Of a stretch of 64,000 nucleotides of DNA, positions 39,285 through 47,418 are shown in pieces; positions within the stretch are counted from its first letter, which is position 1; every line of letters starts with the position of its first letter. The stretch is taken from assembly GCA_016871195.1 (NCBI GenBank), contig VFZN01000010.1, positions 38,179 to 102,178 of the forward strand, read 5' to 3'. The notes under the pieces were generated by a model that searched no databases, was not told the origin of the DNA, and saw nothing but the letters and a program-made list of their open reading frames with translations. Both the position numbers and the translations under genes were made by a program. The DNA is from Acidobacteriota bacterium. Lineage in GTDB: Bacteria; Acidobacteriota; Vicinamibacteria; Vicinamibacterales; UBA2999.

Positions 39285-39659
39285 ATGACGCAGGCGCGAC
39301 AAGTTCTGGGCCTCAGGGGAGAATCACTGGCCATCGTGTGCCTCGAGCAGGCGGGCATGGTCATGCTGGCCCGTCGGTTCAGGACGAGGCACGGCGAACT
39401 CGACCTCGTGGGGCTCGATGGTGACACGCTGGTGTTTGTCGAGGTACGGACCCGCACCCGCGCCGCGCTGGTGCCTCCGGCAGCCACGGTGACCTGGCGG
39501 AAACAGCAGCAGGTGTCGGCGATGGCGACGGTGTTTCTGCACGTACACCGAGACTATGCGCGGCTGCGGTGCCGGTTTGATGTGGTGGCCATTGATGCAG
39601 GGGCCGAACCCCCGCGGGTGAGCTGGCTGCGCGATGCCTTCCGGCCAGGCTGGCGCTAA
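39285..39659 (+). CDS. yraN: UPF0102/YraN family nuclease-fold protein
   Basis: A 124-residue protein of the YraN family, related to Holliday-junction-resolvase-type nucleases. The family pattern is visible: RGESLAIVCLEQAGMVMLAR, RTRHGELDLVGLDGDTLVFV and EVRTRTRAALVPP, with the putative active-site residues E-x-D and the following E-V-R. Function in cells is unproven. It lies 27 nt after cysS and ahead of two tRNA genes. Confidence 0.87.
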   Translation: MTQARQVLGLRGESLAIVCLEQAGMVMLARRFRTRHGELDLVGLDGDTLVFVEVRTRTRAALVPPAATVTWRKQQQVSAMATVFLHVHRDYARLRCRFDVVAIDAGAEPPRVSWLRDAFRPGWR

Positions 39660-39730
39660 CGATGGGTCGGTGGCGGACTGCGGAAGCTCGACCGATGCGA
39701 CGTCGGGCCGGACACGCACCCCGGGAACAC

Positions 39731-39759
39731 TTGCCCGGGGCCGTGTGGTTTGTTACACT
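39731..39759 (+). promoter_or_regulatory. Promoter of the tRNA-Gly/tRNA-Cys pair
   Basis: -35 TTGCCC (39731-39736) and -10 TACACT (39754-39759) with the optimal 17-base spacer, 17 bases ahead of the mature tRNA-Gly 5' end. Confidence 0.55.
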
Positions 39760-39776
39760 GCGGGAGTCGCTGGCAA

Positions 39777-39851
39777 GCGGGAATAACTCAGTGGTAGAGT
39801 GCGACCTTGCCAAGGTCGAAGTCGCGGGTTCGAATCCCGTTTCCCGCTCCA
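39777..39851 (+). tRNA. tRNA-Gly (anticodon GCC)
   Basis: 75 bases with encoded CCA. Acceptor stem GCGGGAA/TTCCCGC, anticodon stem GACCT/AGGTC around the loop with GCC, and TTCGAAT in the T loop. Confidence 0.97.
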
Positions 39852-39880
39852 ACTTCCTTCCGCCGCGATGCATGCCTTCC

Positions 39881-39955
<75 letters not shown>

Positions 39956-40052
39956 ACTCCCTTCCAGACATCAATGCTGTCCCCTGACGCGGTCGACGCG
40001 GATGGGTCATCCATTCCTGACGGCGGCCCGGGTGCCGGCTCAGGGATCCGCC

Positions 40053-40694
40053 CTACGGATGCCGGTAGAGTCCCACGAGGGCACCCTTGCCGCGTACGTG
40101 CCCTGCCATCGCGGCCATCACCGCTGCGCGTGTCTCGGCGGGCGACTGGCCGACGGCGGGGACGTTCAGTACGACGTCGAGGGCGTAGATATCGAACACG
40201 TAGTGATGCGGGGCGCCCGTGGCCGGCGCGGCCGGCCCGCGATAGTACGGCCCTGTGCCGCTGATCTGCCGTGTTCCGTCGGGCAACTGGCTGATGCGAT
40301 CGAGGTCTGCCGGCAGTGCGCGCGACGCCTTCGGAATGTTCCAGAGCATCCAGTGGAGCACGTCGTCGGTGCCGTTGCCCACCGGGGCGTCGATGTCGTG
40401 CGCGATGATGACAAAGCTCGCTGTGTCGTCGGGGACGTTGCCCCAGGTCAGTGGCGGCGACACATCGCGACCTGCCTGACTGTGGGTGGCAGGCATCACG
40501 CCGCCGTCCGGCCACGCCGTGGTTGAGAACGTCAACGTGACCATCGGCGGTCGTCGCTGAAACTGCCCGACGGGTTGTGACGGGGCCGCCGGTGCGCCAG
40601 GGGCGGAAGGCGGGGCAGCAGCGGGCCGTTGCGTCGCTGAGAGACTCGTCGTCGCGAGGGCCAGTGCCAGGACGGTGCAGTGCGTCAGTCGCAT
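40053..40694 (-). CDS. Secreted PEBP (YbhB/YbcL-like) protein
   Basis: A 213-residue protein with a signal peptide (MRLTHCTVLALALATTSLSA), a Pro/Ala linker and a phosphatidylethanolamine-binding-protein fold. Conserved elements: SPPLTWGNVPDDTASFVIIA, DAPVGNGTDDVLHWMLWNIP, and GPYYRGPAA followed by HHYVFDIYALD. Bacterial members have no settled role. The start has a GGAG ribosome-binding site overlapping the end of the DUF1028 gene upstream, so the two form an operon. Confidence 0.86.
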   Translation of the reverse strand: MRLTHCTVLALALATTSLSATQRPAAAPPSAPGAPAAPSQPVGQFQRRPPMVTLTFSTTAWPDGGVMPATHSQAGRDVSPPLTWGNVPDDTASFVIIAHDIDAPVGNGTDDVLHWMLWNIPKASRALPADLDRISQLPDGTRQISGTGPYYRGPAAPATGAPHHYVFDIYALDVVLNVPAVGQSPAETRAAVMAAMAGHVRGKGALVGLYRHP

Positions 40695-40703
40695 GGGTGG
40701 CTC

Positions 40704-41558
40704 CTACCTGAACGAGGCGGGCTGCTGGCGACGCCACGCATCGTAGCGAGTGCGAAGGCTCTTCACGGGGTTGAGATTTTCGCCGGCGCCCGGTTTGATT
40801 TGGTGGGGCCCCTTGTCGGCACCCGGCTGCGAGACGGTGATGTACATCGCGTACCTGCCGTTGTTGTGTGAGTCGCCGTTGGTGTCGGTCGACTCGGCCA
40901 TCAGGATGTAGGCGATGTGCGACGTCCTGCCGTCGCACGGAATGGGAGGCGGCATCCCGTCCGTCGGCCACGGCGGGCAGACGCAGCGGCTGTCGCCGCC
41001 AGAGCCGTCAGCAGCTTCCATGGCAGCCATCACGCGGTCGGTGAGCGCACCGTTGGTCTTGAGGAAGGCCTGCACCGCATTCGGGACCACCTGGCCCGGA
41101 CGCAGGATGTTGCCCTGGATGGAGTAAAAAATCTGCGTACCGGGCACCTGGCCCTGCATGTCCTGCGACACGTAGCCGTTGGTCAGTCCCGAGTGTCCGG
41201 CCGCGCGGCCCTTAAGGTCGAGGACTCCGAACTGGCGAGACTGGAACGCCGGGTCCTGGCTGAGCAGGTCGATGATGGCTTTCGGGTCGGTACCCTTCTT
41301 GAGTTCCTCAAAGACCAGCATCTGGTTCCGGTGCGTTCCGTCGACGCCGGCCTGGCACGCGGCCACGCCCTTACCGGGGACGACGACGGCCTGAACGCCC
41401 ATGAGGAACTGGTCGTCGCGATCAACGCACGTCGCGGAGGCAATCACGACGCGGCCCGTGGCCTGGTCAACGGCAATCACCGACCAGGTCGCGAAGGCAG
41501 AGGACGGCAGGATGAGCAAAGACAGCAGGGACAGCAGAATGGGCACGGTGCGCTTCAT
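40704..41558 (-). CDS. Secreted DUF1028 family protein, cysteine-bearing paralogue
   Basis: A 284-residue protein with a signal peptide (MKRTVPILLSLLSLLILPSS). The mature part starts WSVIAVDQATGRVVIASATC and follows the DUF1028 pattern (VPGKGVAACQAGVD, YSIQGNILRPGQVV, GGDSRC). It is longer than the paralogue at 16.7 kb, with a C-terminal addition and several cysteines, including DSRCVCPPWP, which could form disulfides. ATG 41558 is fixed by AGGGGG six bases upstream and a good promoter; the same frame stays open much further upstream, but only antisense to the serine hydrolase gene. It is cotranscribed with the PEBP gene. Confidence 0.82.
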   Translation of the reverse strand: MKRTVPILLSLLSLLILPSSAFATWSVIAVDQATGRVVIASATCVDRDDQFLMGVQAVVVPGKGVAACQAGVDGTHRNQMLVFEELKKGTDPKAIIDLLSQDPAFQSRQFGVLDLKGRAAGHSGLTNGYVSQDMQGQVPGTQIFYSIQGNILRPGQVVPNAVQAFLKTNGALTDRVMAAMEAADGSGGDSRCVCPPWPTDGMPPPIPCDGRTSHIAYILMAESTDTNGDSHNNGRYAMYITVSQPGADKGPHQIKPGAGENLNPVKSLRTRYDAWRRQQPASFR

Positions 41559-41582
41559 GAAGAACCCCCTGGGGTGGCGGCG

Positions 41583-41610
41583 ATTATAGATGATGCCGCC
41601 GCTGTGTGAA
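41583..41610 (-). promoter_or_regulatory. Promoter of the DUF1028-PEBP operon
   Basis: -35 TTCACA (41605-41610) and consensus -10 TATAAT (41583-41588) with a 16-base spacer on the minus strand. This gives a leader of about 17 nt that includes a Shine-Dalgarno, in contrast to the leaderless-type starts elsewhere in the window. Confidence 0.65.
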
Positions 41611-41676
41611 TCGACGTGCGCACGCCAGGCCTCTGGGGCCCGACCAGTCGCTGCCAGTTCAGTGCAAGATAGCATC

Positions 41677-42597
41677 ATGAAACACGCCTGCTTCGCTGCG
41701 GTGGTCCTGTGGGTAATTGCGGCGTCCATCGCTGATGTCCCTGCGGGACCAATCGAGGACGCCGCCCTGGCGCGCATCGCCACGATCACGAAGGACTTCA
41801 CGGGCACCGTCGTGCTGCACGCGCAGAACCTGCGGACGGGCGCCACACTCTCGGTCGATGCTGACGCCAGGGTGCGCACTGCCAGCACGATCAAGCTGCC
41901 AATCCTGTGCGCGCTCGAGGCGCTCGTTGCGAAGGGTGATGTCCGGTGGGACGAGCGGATTGTGCTGCGCGACTCGGCGAAGGTCTCGGGCTCCGGCGTG
42001 CTGCACGAACTCGCGGATGGCACCGTGCTCACGGTGCGCGACCTCGCGCGGCTGATGATTGTCGTCAGCGACAACACTGCGACGAATCTCATCCTCGACC
42101 GGATCACGGCAGATGCCGTGAATGCATGGCTGGACACCGTCGAGTTGACCGCGACCCGGTCGCTTCGGAAGATCCGCGGTGACGGCACCGACCTTGTGGC
42201 TGCGAGCGGGTGGAGTGCGGCTGGAAAAGTGCCGGGCAACGATCGCTTCGGCATCGGGGTGTCGACCTCGCGCGAGATGGTGCGGCTGCTGGAACTGCTG
42301 CATCAGGGACGGGTGGTCAGTGCCGCCGCGTCGGCATCGGTGCTCGAGACGCTCGAGCGCCAGCAGTTCAAGGATGGCATCGGGCGGCGGGCCGGTGCAC
42401 GTCGGGTGCAGAGCAAGAGCGGCTCGCTCGATGCCCTGCGCAGCGATGTCGGGATCATCCATACGCCCGGAGGACCGATCGCCATGGCGATCACGGTCGA
42501 TGGCATGCCAGTCATCGACTATTCGCCAGACAACGCCGGCAGCGAACTCATCTGGCAGCTCTCGCAGATCGTGCAGGAAGCGCTGGGACGTCCGTGA
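41677..42597 (+). CDS. Class A beta-lactamase-like serine hydrolase
   Basis: A 306-residue protein with a signal peptide (MKHACFAAVVLWVIAASIAD). Serine-hydrolase motifs: STIK (nucleophile Ser and Lys), SDN (VSDNTATNLIL) and KSG in place of KTG (QSKSGSLDAL). The omega-loop E-x3-N of true class A beta-lactamases is not recognisable between SDN and the FGIGVSTSREM segment, so antibiotic hydrolysis is doubtful and a peptidase or esterase role is equally possible. ATG 41677 gives the signal peptide. It is divergent from the DUF1028 operon. Confidence 0.82.
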   Translation: MKHACFAAVVLWVIAASIADVPAGPIEDAALARIATITKDFTGTVVLHAQNLRTGATLSVDADARVRTASTIKLPILCALEALVAKGDVRWDERIVLRDSAKVSGSGVLHELADGTVLTVRDLARLMIVVSDNTATNLILDRITADAVNAWLDTVELTATRSLRKIRGDGTDLVAASGWSAAGKVPGNDRFGIGVSTSREMVRLLELLHQGRVVSAAASASVLETLERQQFKDGIGRRAGARRVQSKSGSLDALRSDVGIIHTPGGPIAMAITVDGMPVIDYSPDNAGSELIWQLSQIVQEALGRP

Positions 42598-42807
42598 GGT
42601 CGTGATCAGCGTAGCCGCGCCGGCGACGGTTCCCCACACCGTGTTCCCCCTCGCGTTGGACGGGACACCGACGTGGAACGGTGGGCCTCATGGGGGGCCA
42701 GTGATGAGGAAACACGGCGGGGCCCATGACGCTGTCGCCCGGTGTCATGGACGGTGGCTGACGCGAGCTGCAAGGAACCCTCAGCGGCGGGGCCCTGCAT
42801 GGCGCGT

Positions 42808-42840
42808 GCGGCCACCACTCCGAGGGGGAGCCGTGGCCGC
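42808..42840. terminator. Hairpin between serine hydrolase and DUF411 genes
   Basis: Eight-base outer stem GCGGCCAC/GTGGCCGC with a 17-base loop that can itself pair CTCC with GGAG. It lies 12 bases past the DUF411 stop in a 254-nt convergent gap that otherwise shows no gene. No T-tract is present. Confidence 0.4.
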
Positions 42841-42851
42841 AGCGATGACGA

Positions 42852-43373
42852 CTAGCGGTGGCGAGCGAAGACCGAGGTGCTGCCGCCCTTGGTGAAGGCC
42901 AGCGTGGCGTAGGGCTGGCGCATGTTGCCCTGTTCCATGCCGGGCGAACCGATCGGCATGCCCGGGACGGTGATGCCTGTGATCGTCGGCTTCTCCTTGA
43001 GCATCCGCTGGATGTCGGCCGCAGGCACATGACCGACCACGGTATAGCCGGCGACCGTGGCGGTGTGGCAGGACGACAGCTCTGGCGTGACCCCGGCCTG
43101 CATCGCAATCGCGTTGAGCTGGGCGTCTGAGACATTGGTGGCTTCAACCCGGAAGCCATTGGCCTGGAGATGCGACATCCAGGCCGTGCAGCACCCTCAA
43201 GTGGGTGATTTGTACATTTTCAGCAGCGGGGCCGATGTCGCCGCGGCCTGCGAGCCCGCCGAAGCGATTGCCGGTGCCGAAGGTCTGGCCGTCGCACGCT
43301 GCGCCGCCGCGACGGTCGCCGTCGACCCCAGCAACGAGAGGGCAGAGACCCGAAGAAACGATCGTCGATGCAT
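42852..43373 (-). CDS. DUF411 metal-binding protein, candidate selenoprotein
   Basis: A 173-residue protein if the TGA at 43197-43199 is read through. The N-terminus is a Tat-like signal (HRRSFLRVSAL, then Ala-rich). The DUF411 domain should start with a YKSPTCGCC-type metal site; here it reads YKSPT-TGA-GCCTAWMSHLQ, so residue 59, the first Cys, is TGA. The frame stays open on both sides, and the rest is well conserved: TPELSSCHTATVAGYTVVGH, VPAADIQRMLKE and VPGMPIGSPGMEQGN. A stem-loop begins 11 nt after the TGA. Selenocysteine is the favoured reading; a nonsense mutation or sequencing error is the alternative. DUF411 proteins are often linked to copper handling. The start ATG 43373 has only a distant AGGA upstream. 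Confidence 0.72.
43161..43185 (-). promoter_or_regulatory. SECIS-like stem-loop after the in-frame TGA
   Basis: On the minus strand: perfect eight-base stem GGCCTGGA/TCCAGGCC with a nine-base loop TGTCGCATC. The stem begins 11 nt and the loop 19 nt after the TGA, and the loop has G among its first two bases. These features match the published general model for bacterial SECIS elements. An alternative fold pairs GATG with CATC and leaves a two-base bulge with a TCG loop. Confidence 0.6.
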
Positions 43374-43410
43374 CACGTCAGTAAATTCCTCATCACTCGG
43401 AACCTCACCG

Positions 43411-44736
43411 TCAGCGGCCGCCACCGGGCGGGCGCGGTACGGCGGTACGGGCGCCGCTGTCGCTGCCCCCGCCGCCACCGGAACTACTGCCACCGGAACT
43501 CCCTCCCGATGAGGACCCGCTGCCAGACGATGCGCCACCGCCCGAGTATCCGGACGAGGTGACTCCGCCGCCCGATCGCCGGCGCGGCCGGTCGCCCGAG
43601 GAGGCATCGCCGTCACCGCCACTGCCACTGGCCACAGGTCGGGCCGGCTCCCCGCTGCGGGGTTGGACCCGGGTGTATCCTCGGCCATTGATGACGCGTC
43701 CGCCCGACTCCCGACGGTCGTCACTCGGATCCACGGCGAACCCGCCGGGTTGGTTCCATCCACGCTGAAAGCGGCCTGCCGGATATCCCCAACCATAGAA
43801 CCCGTAGCCGAAGGGCATGTACATCCCTGACCACGCCCAGGCCGGAGGTACGCCACCGAACCCGGGCGACTGCCAAATGCCGGGCCCCCACGCCCACGGG
43901 TCGTTCCAGCCCCAGGGATCGCCCCAGCCGTAACTCCAGCCGTTCGGCACACTACGCACCGACGATCGGTTGCTGCGTTCGATCACGAACTCTTCCGGAT
44001 AGCGCAGGGCAAGCAGTAAATCGATGGTGTCGTCGGGCACCTGGGCACGAGACAGGTCGCGGAGGCGGGCCGTCGACAGGTCGAGACGGGTGCCCGTGTC
44101 GACGAGCGAGGCCTGGATGGCACCGGACGCCACGACGCGCGACGCCTCCATCACTTCCGGCAGCGTCCACTGGTCGAACGCCGGGCCCCGGACGCCCGAG
44201 ACACGAGCCGACCGGCGCTGTTCGTAGCGACGCACACGCACCAGCGGTGCGCCCTCGATGTCAGCGGCCTGAATCTCGACCCACACCGGGCCGCGCGAGA
44301 TGTAGCTGAGGCCGCTGACCTCTCGGGCCGGCTGCCCGTCACACTCGACCCGTCCCCTGGTCAGCAGCAGGCGACCCGACGTGGACCACTCGGCTGTGCG
44401 GCTCGTGCGGCAGGTGCCTTCGGTGGCGTAGGTCGTACTGCCATCCGCGGCCACCTGGTCGGTGCCCACCAGTTCGCCATTGAGCTGCATCTGCTGCGAG
44501 ACCACGAGGGGGCGCTCAGTGGGCGAGAGGCACACACGCACATCATCGCGCCGCTGGTTGGGGGCAGGAAGGGCGCGTGAGGTGGCCGACTGCAGGTCGG
44601 GCAGCGAAGCGGCGGTGTTTTCGTGCTGCAGGTCCCAGCAGCCGAGGTAGCCGTTCCAGCGGCTATCAGCCGTCTGTGCTCCGGCGAGGGCCGGCAGGGC
44701 AATCAGAGACAGCAGGGCGACGAGTGTGCGCGTCAT
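43411..44736 (-). CDS. Secreted Trp/Gly-rich protein with Ser/Gly tail
   Basis: A 441-residue protein with a signal peptide (MTRTLVALLSLIALPALAGA). The N-terminal half is a globular domain with cysteines at YLGCWDL, VRVCLSP, EGTCRTS and VECDGQP. The middle is a Trp/Gly/Pro-rich stretch (GWGDPWGWNDPWAWGPGIW, later YGFYGWGYPAGRF). The C-terminus is an Arg/Pro segment followed by a long Ser/Gly low-complexity tail. No family is recognised. An AGGAGGAGG run just upstream fixes ATG 44736. It lies 18 nt after the beta-barrel gene and ahead of the DUF411 gene, so the three may be cotranscribed. Confidence 0.75.
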   Translation of the reverse strand: MTRTLVALLSLIALPALAGAQTADSRWNGYLGCWDLQHENTAASLPDLQSATSRALPAPNQRRDDVRVCLSPTERPLVVSQQMQLNGELVGTDQVAADGSTTYATEGTCRTSRTAEWSTSGRLLLTRGRVECDGQPAREVSGLSYISRGPVWVEIQAADIEGAPLVRVRRYEQRRSARVSGVRGPAFDQWTLPEVMEASRVVASGAIQASLVDTGTRLDLSTARLRDLSRAQVPDDTIDLLLALRYPEEFVIERSNRSSVRSVPNGWSYGWGDPWGWNDPWAWGPGIWQSPGFGGVPPAWAWSGMYMPFGYGFYGWGYPAGRFQRGWNQPGGFAVDPSDDRRESGGRVINGRGYTRVQPRSGEPARPVASGSGGDGDASSGDRPRRRSGGGVTSSGYSGGGASSGSGSSSGGSSGGSSSGGGGGSDSGARTAVPRPPGGGR

Positions 44737-44754
44737 CACATCCTCCTCCTTCAG

Positions 44755-45489
44755 CTAGAACACCAGCCGCAGGGCGACCAGCCCCGAGGCCCCCGACAGG
44801 TCAATCGGGTCGAAGCCCACGAAGTCGTCTGACAGGTCATCCGTGCCGAACCGATAGCGTCCCTCGAGGCTGACCTGCAGCCATCGGGTAATGCCCAGGT
44901 GCGTGCCGGCCAGCACCTCCGAGGTCAGCGTCGTGCCTGTCGCAAAGAAGTAATCGGGAAACACGGCGAACGTTTGAAAGTCGACGAAGTCGCCGGTCTG
45001 CTGCAGGTTCCAGCGGTTGATGCCGACCGAGCCCCCCACGTAGGGCTGAAAGCGCGAGGGGATGTACGCATACGAGCCGATCCGCTCGCCGCGCGGCAGC
45101 GGATAGAGCCGAAGGCCCAGGGTCGAAGTCGTCTGCCTCAGGGTGGTGTTCTGCTCGATGGGCAGGCCCTTGTTGTCGACGAACCTCCGATATTCCGAGT
45201 CGGCATCAGACCGTGCGGTGTCGACCGAGAAGAACAGATCGGCGCGCTCGGCCAGACGCACCGAGAAGTCACCCCCGACGAGGAGGGCGCGGAAATCACG
45301 CGAGTCGAGCGTGAGCACGTCCTTGAAAAAATCATAGATGTCACTCTGCTGCCGCGGCACGTCAAGGCCCACGTGAACGCCGAGCGAGAACCGCTTGGGG
45401 CGGAACTGGAAGTCGGGCTGCGGTTGTGCCGCCGCCGGGAGTGCCAGACCGCAGAGGATGAGTGCCAGCAGCAGACGGGTCAGTCGCAT
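44755..45489 (-). CDS. Outer-membrane beta-barrel protein
   Basis: A 244-residue protein with signal peptide (MRLTRLLLALILCGLALPAA, cleavage near AAAQ). It has alternating amphipathic strands (RFSLGVHVGLDV, ALLVGGDFSVRLAERADLFF, STLGLRLYPL, FQPYVGGSVGINRW) and ends in Phe (GLVALRLVF), the C-terminal signature for barrel insertion. Size suits an eight-stranded OmpW/OmpX-type barrel. ATG 45489 is preferred because AGGAGG ends eight bases upstream; GTG 45498 overlaps that site. It is divergent from moxR. Confidence 0.82.
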   Translation of the reverse strand: MRLTRLLLALILCGLALPAAAQPQPDFQFRPKRFSLGVHVGLDVPRQQSDIYDFFKDVLTLDSRDFRALLVGGDFSVRLAERADLFFSVDTARSDADSEYRRFVDNKGLPIEQNTTLRQTTSTLGLRLYPLPRGERIGSYAYIPSRFQPYVGGSVGINRWNLQQTGDFVDFQTFAVFPDYFFATGTTLTSEVLAGTHLGITRWLQVSLEGRYRFGTDDLSDDFVGFDPIDLSGASGLVALRLVF

Positions 45490-45506
45490 GAGATGCACCT
45501 CCTGGT

Positions 45507-45520
45507 TCGACTATAGTCGA
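45507..45520. promoter_or_regulatory. Palindromic divergent -10 for the barrel gene and moxR
   Basis: Perfect 14-bp palindrome TCGACTA/TAGTCGA in which TATAGT can be read on both strands (45512-45517 plus, 45510-45515 minus). It leaves about 20 nt to the barrel ATG, with a Shine-Dalgarno, and nine bases to the moxR GTG, without one. Confidence 0.45.
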
Positions 45521-45526
45521 CAAACG

Positions 45527-46537
45527 GTGTCTGCCGAACTGTCAAATACGCTGGAACCGCTGTCGCCTGAGGACACGCGGCACCTCGCCCTCGCGCTCCG
45601 CGCGGAAATCGCCCGGGTCATCGTCGGGCAGGAGGCCGTGGTCTCGGAGGTGCTGGCCACCATCCTGGCCGGCGGCCATTGCCTGTTGCGGGGCGTGCCG
45701 GGGCTGGCGAAGACGCTGCTGGTGAAGACCTTCGCCGAGGCGGTCGATCTGCGATTCAGCCGCATTCAGTTCACTCCTGACTTGATGCCGTCGGACATCA
45801 TCGGGGCCGAGGTGATTGATGACGACCGCAGTGGCGGTGAACGCCGCGTGCGCTTCCTGCCAGGACCGGTGTTTGCCAACATCCTTCTGGCTGACGAAAT
45901 CAACCGCACCCCACCGCGCACGCAGGCGGCCCTGCTCGAGGCGATGCAGGAGGGGCAGGTGACTGTCGGCGGGCATCGTCACACCCTGCCCCAGCCGCTC
46001 TTCGTGCTGGCCACGCAGAACCCCATCGAGCAGGAAGGCACGTATCCGTTGCCCGAGGCGCAGCTCGATCGCTTCATGACCAATGTGGTCATGTCATACC
46101 CCTCGCTCGACGAGGAACGGACGATGCTGATGCAGACGACCGGGGTGCGCACCGCCACGGTTCGCCGTGTCGCCGACGGTCCCACCCTTCAGCGGGCGCA
46201 GCGTCTCGTCCGTGACATCGTCGCGGCCACCAACATCGTCGAGGCCGTTGCGGTGCTGGTCAGGGCTACCCGCCCCGGGGCCTCGTCTGACGTGCCGGCA
46301 TTCGTCACCGAATGGGTACGCTGGGGCGCGGGTCCGCGGGCAGGACAATCGCTGCTGCTCCTCGCCAAGGCGCGGGCCGCGCTGGACGGACGACCGGCGG
46401 TCAGCCTCGACGATGTGCGGGCGATGGCGTTGCCGGTGTTGAGACACCGGGTCCTGCTCAACTTCCAGGCCGAGGCCGACGGTGTGGAGGTCGATGCGCT
46501 CGTGACCCGCCTCGTCAACGCGGTGCTGTTGCAGTAA
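45527..46537 (+). CDS. MoxR-family AAA+ ATPase
   Basis: A 336-residue AAA+ chaperone-like ATPase. Walker A: GVPGLAKTLLVKTF; Walker B: NILLADEINRTPP; sensor 1: VLATQNPIEQEGTYPLPEAQ, the MoxR signature. Such proteins work with vWA-domain partners in assembly of protein complexes or cell-envelope stress functions, and the DUF58 and BatA-like genes that follow fit that. The GTG start at 45527 gives a normal N-terminus; the earlier open frame is antisense to the barrel gene. Confidence 0.93.
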   Translation: MSAELSNTLEPLSPEDTRHLALALRAEIARVIVGQEAVVSEVLATILAGGHCLLRGVPGLAKTLLVKTFAEAVDLRFSRIQFTPDLMPSDIIGAEVIDDDRSGGERRVRFLPGPVFANILLADEINRTPPRTQAALLEAMQEGQVTVGGHRHTLPQPLFVLATQNPIEQEGTYPLPEAQLDRFMTNVVMSYPSLDEERTMLMQTTGVRTATVRRVADGPTLQRAQRLVRDIVAATNIVEAVAVLVRATRPGASSDVPAFVTEWVRWGAGPRAGQSLLLLAKARAALDGRPAVSLDDVRAMALPVLRHRVLLNFQAEADGVEVDALVTRLVNAVLLQ

Positions 46538-46544
46538 TCACGCC

Positions 46545-47417
46545 ATGTCAGGGACGGCGATGCTCGAGGTGCCACGACTGCCGCACGACCTGCTGTGGGT
46601 GGCGCGCCACCTGTCGTCGACACTGCGAATGGGTTGGCACCGCAGCACGCGCATCGGGGGCACCGCCGAGTTCAGCCACCTGCGGGCATATCGTCCGGGA
46701 GACGACCTCACGCACATCGACTGGAAGACGAGTGCGCGGACCGATCGCCTGCTGACGAAGGTGTTCCGGATGGCGGCCGCCGGGGATGCGCTGCTCGTGC
46801 TCGACGTTTCGCGGTCGATGGGCTGGGGACACAAGTTGCCGCTGCTGCGCACGACCGCAGCCGTGCTGGCAGCCCTCGTCATCGAGCAGGGAGACGCAGC
46901 CGGCTGGCTGGTTGTCGACTCCGATCTGCGGCGTCGCCTGTTCCCTGTGCGTGGCGGGGCCTTCTACCTCAGCGGACTGGTGGCAGGACTCTCGCGGCTT
47001 GACGCCACGGGCACGACAGATACGGCCGCGTTACTCGCCGCGGCTGGTCACACGCTGGTACGACGGTCCAGCGTCCTCATCCTTTCCGACTTTTACGACG
47101 ATGACCGGATGCTTCCGGTGATGAGACACCTGGCAGGTCAGGGACACGAGATCGTGGCGGTGCATGTGCTGACGCCAGAGGAGCAGACGCTCCCCGCCGC
47201 GGGTGCCGCAGAGTATGTCGACGAAGAAACCGGGCAGCGGGTGAGCCTCGAGCACGGTCGGGCTCGTGCGGCGGTGACGCAGCGGGTGGCGACGTGGCGC
47301 TCCGGGCTCGAGCGTGCGATACGGTGCTCGGGTGGGGACTATGTGCATGTCAGCACCGTGCCGACGCTGACGCGCGATCTGGAACTGTGGCTGCGAAAGC
47401 GCGAGGCGCGGGGCTGA
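46545..47417 (+). CDS. DUF58 domain protein with vWA-like fold
   Basis: A 290-residue protein of the DUF58 family (BatA/MoxR-associated). The defining motif is HLRAYRPGDDLTHIDWKTSA. The vWA metal site is visible as LLVLDVSRSMGWG (D-x-S-x-S), and VLILSDFYDDD follows. It is soluble as drawn, without membrane segments. It starts seven bases after moxR and ends one base before the BatA-like gene. Confidence 0.9.
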   Translation: MSGTAMLEVPRLPHDLLWVARHLSSTLRMGWHRSTRIGGTAEFSHLRAYRPGDDLTHIDWKTSARTDRLLTKVFRMAAAGDALLVLDVSRSMGWGHKLPLLRTTAAVLAALVIEQGDAAGWLVVDSDLRRRLFPVRGGAFYLSGLVAGLSRLDATGTTDTAALLAAAGHTLVRRSSVLILSDFYDDDRMLPVMRHLAGQGHEIVAVHVLTPEEQTLPAAGAAEYVDEETGQRVSLEHGRARAAVTQRVATWRSGLERAIRCSGGDYVHVSTVPTLTRDLELWLRKREARG

Positions 47418-47418
47418 C

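Noticed and set aside
41559..42254. Upstream extension of the minus-strand DUF1028 gene
   Set aside because: The extension is antisense to the serine hydrolase. ATG 41558 has a signal peptide, a Shine-Dalgarno and a good promoter.
42598..42851. Possible small gene between the serine hydrolase and DUF411 genes
   Set aside because: Open stretches exist but lack ribosome-binding sites and recognisable sequence. Only the hairpin at 42808-42840 is supported.
42852..43178. Short DUF411 gene starting at the ATG at 43178
   Set aside because: This would drop the CxCC metal site, which is the core of the domain. The conserved sequence plainly continues upstream across the TGA.
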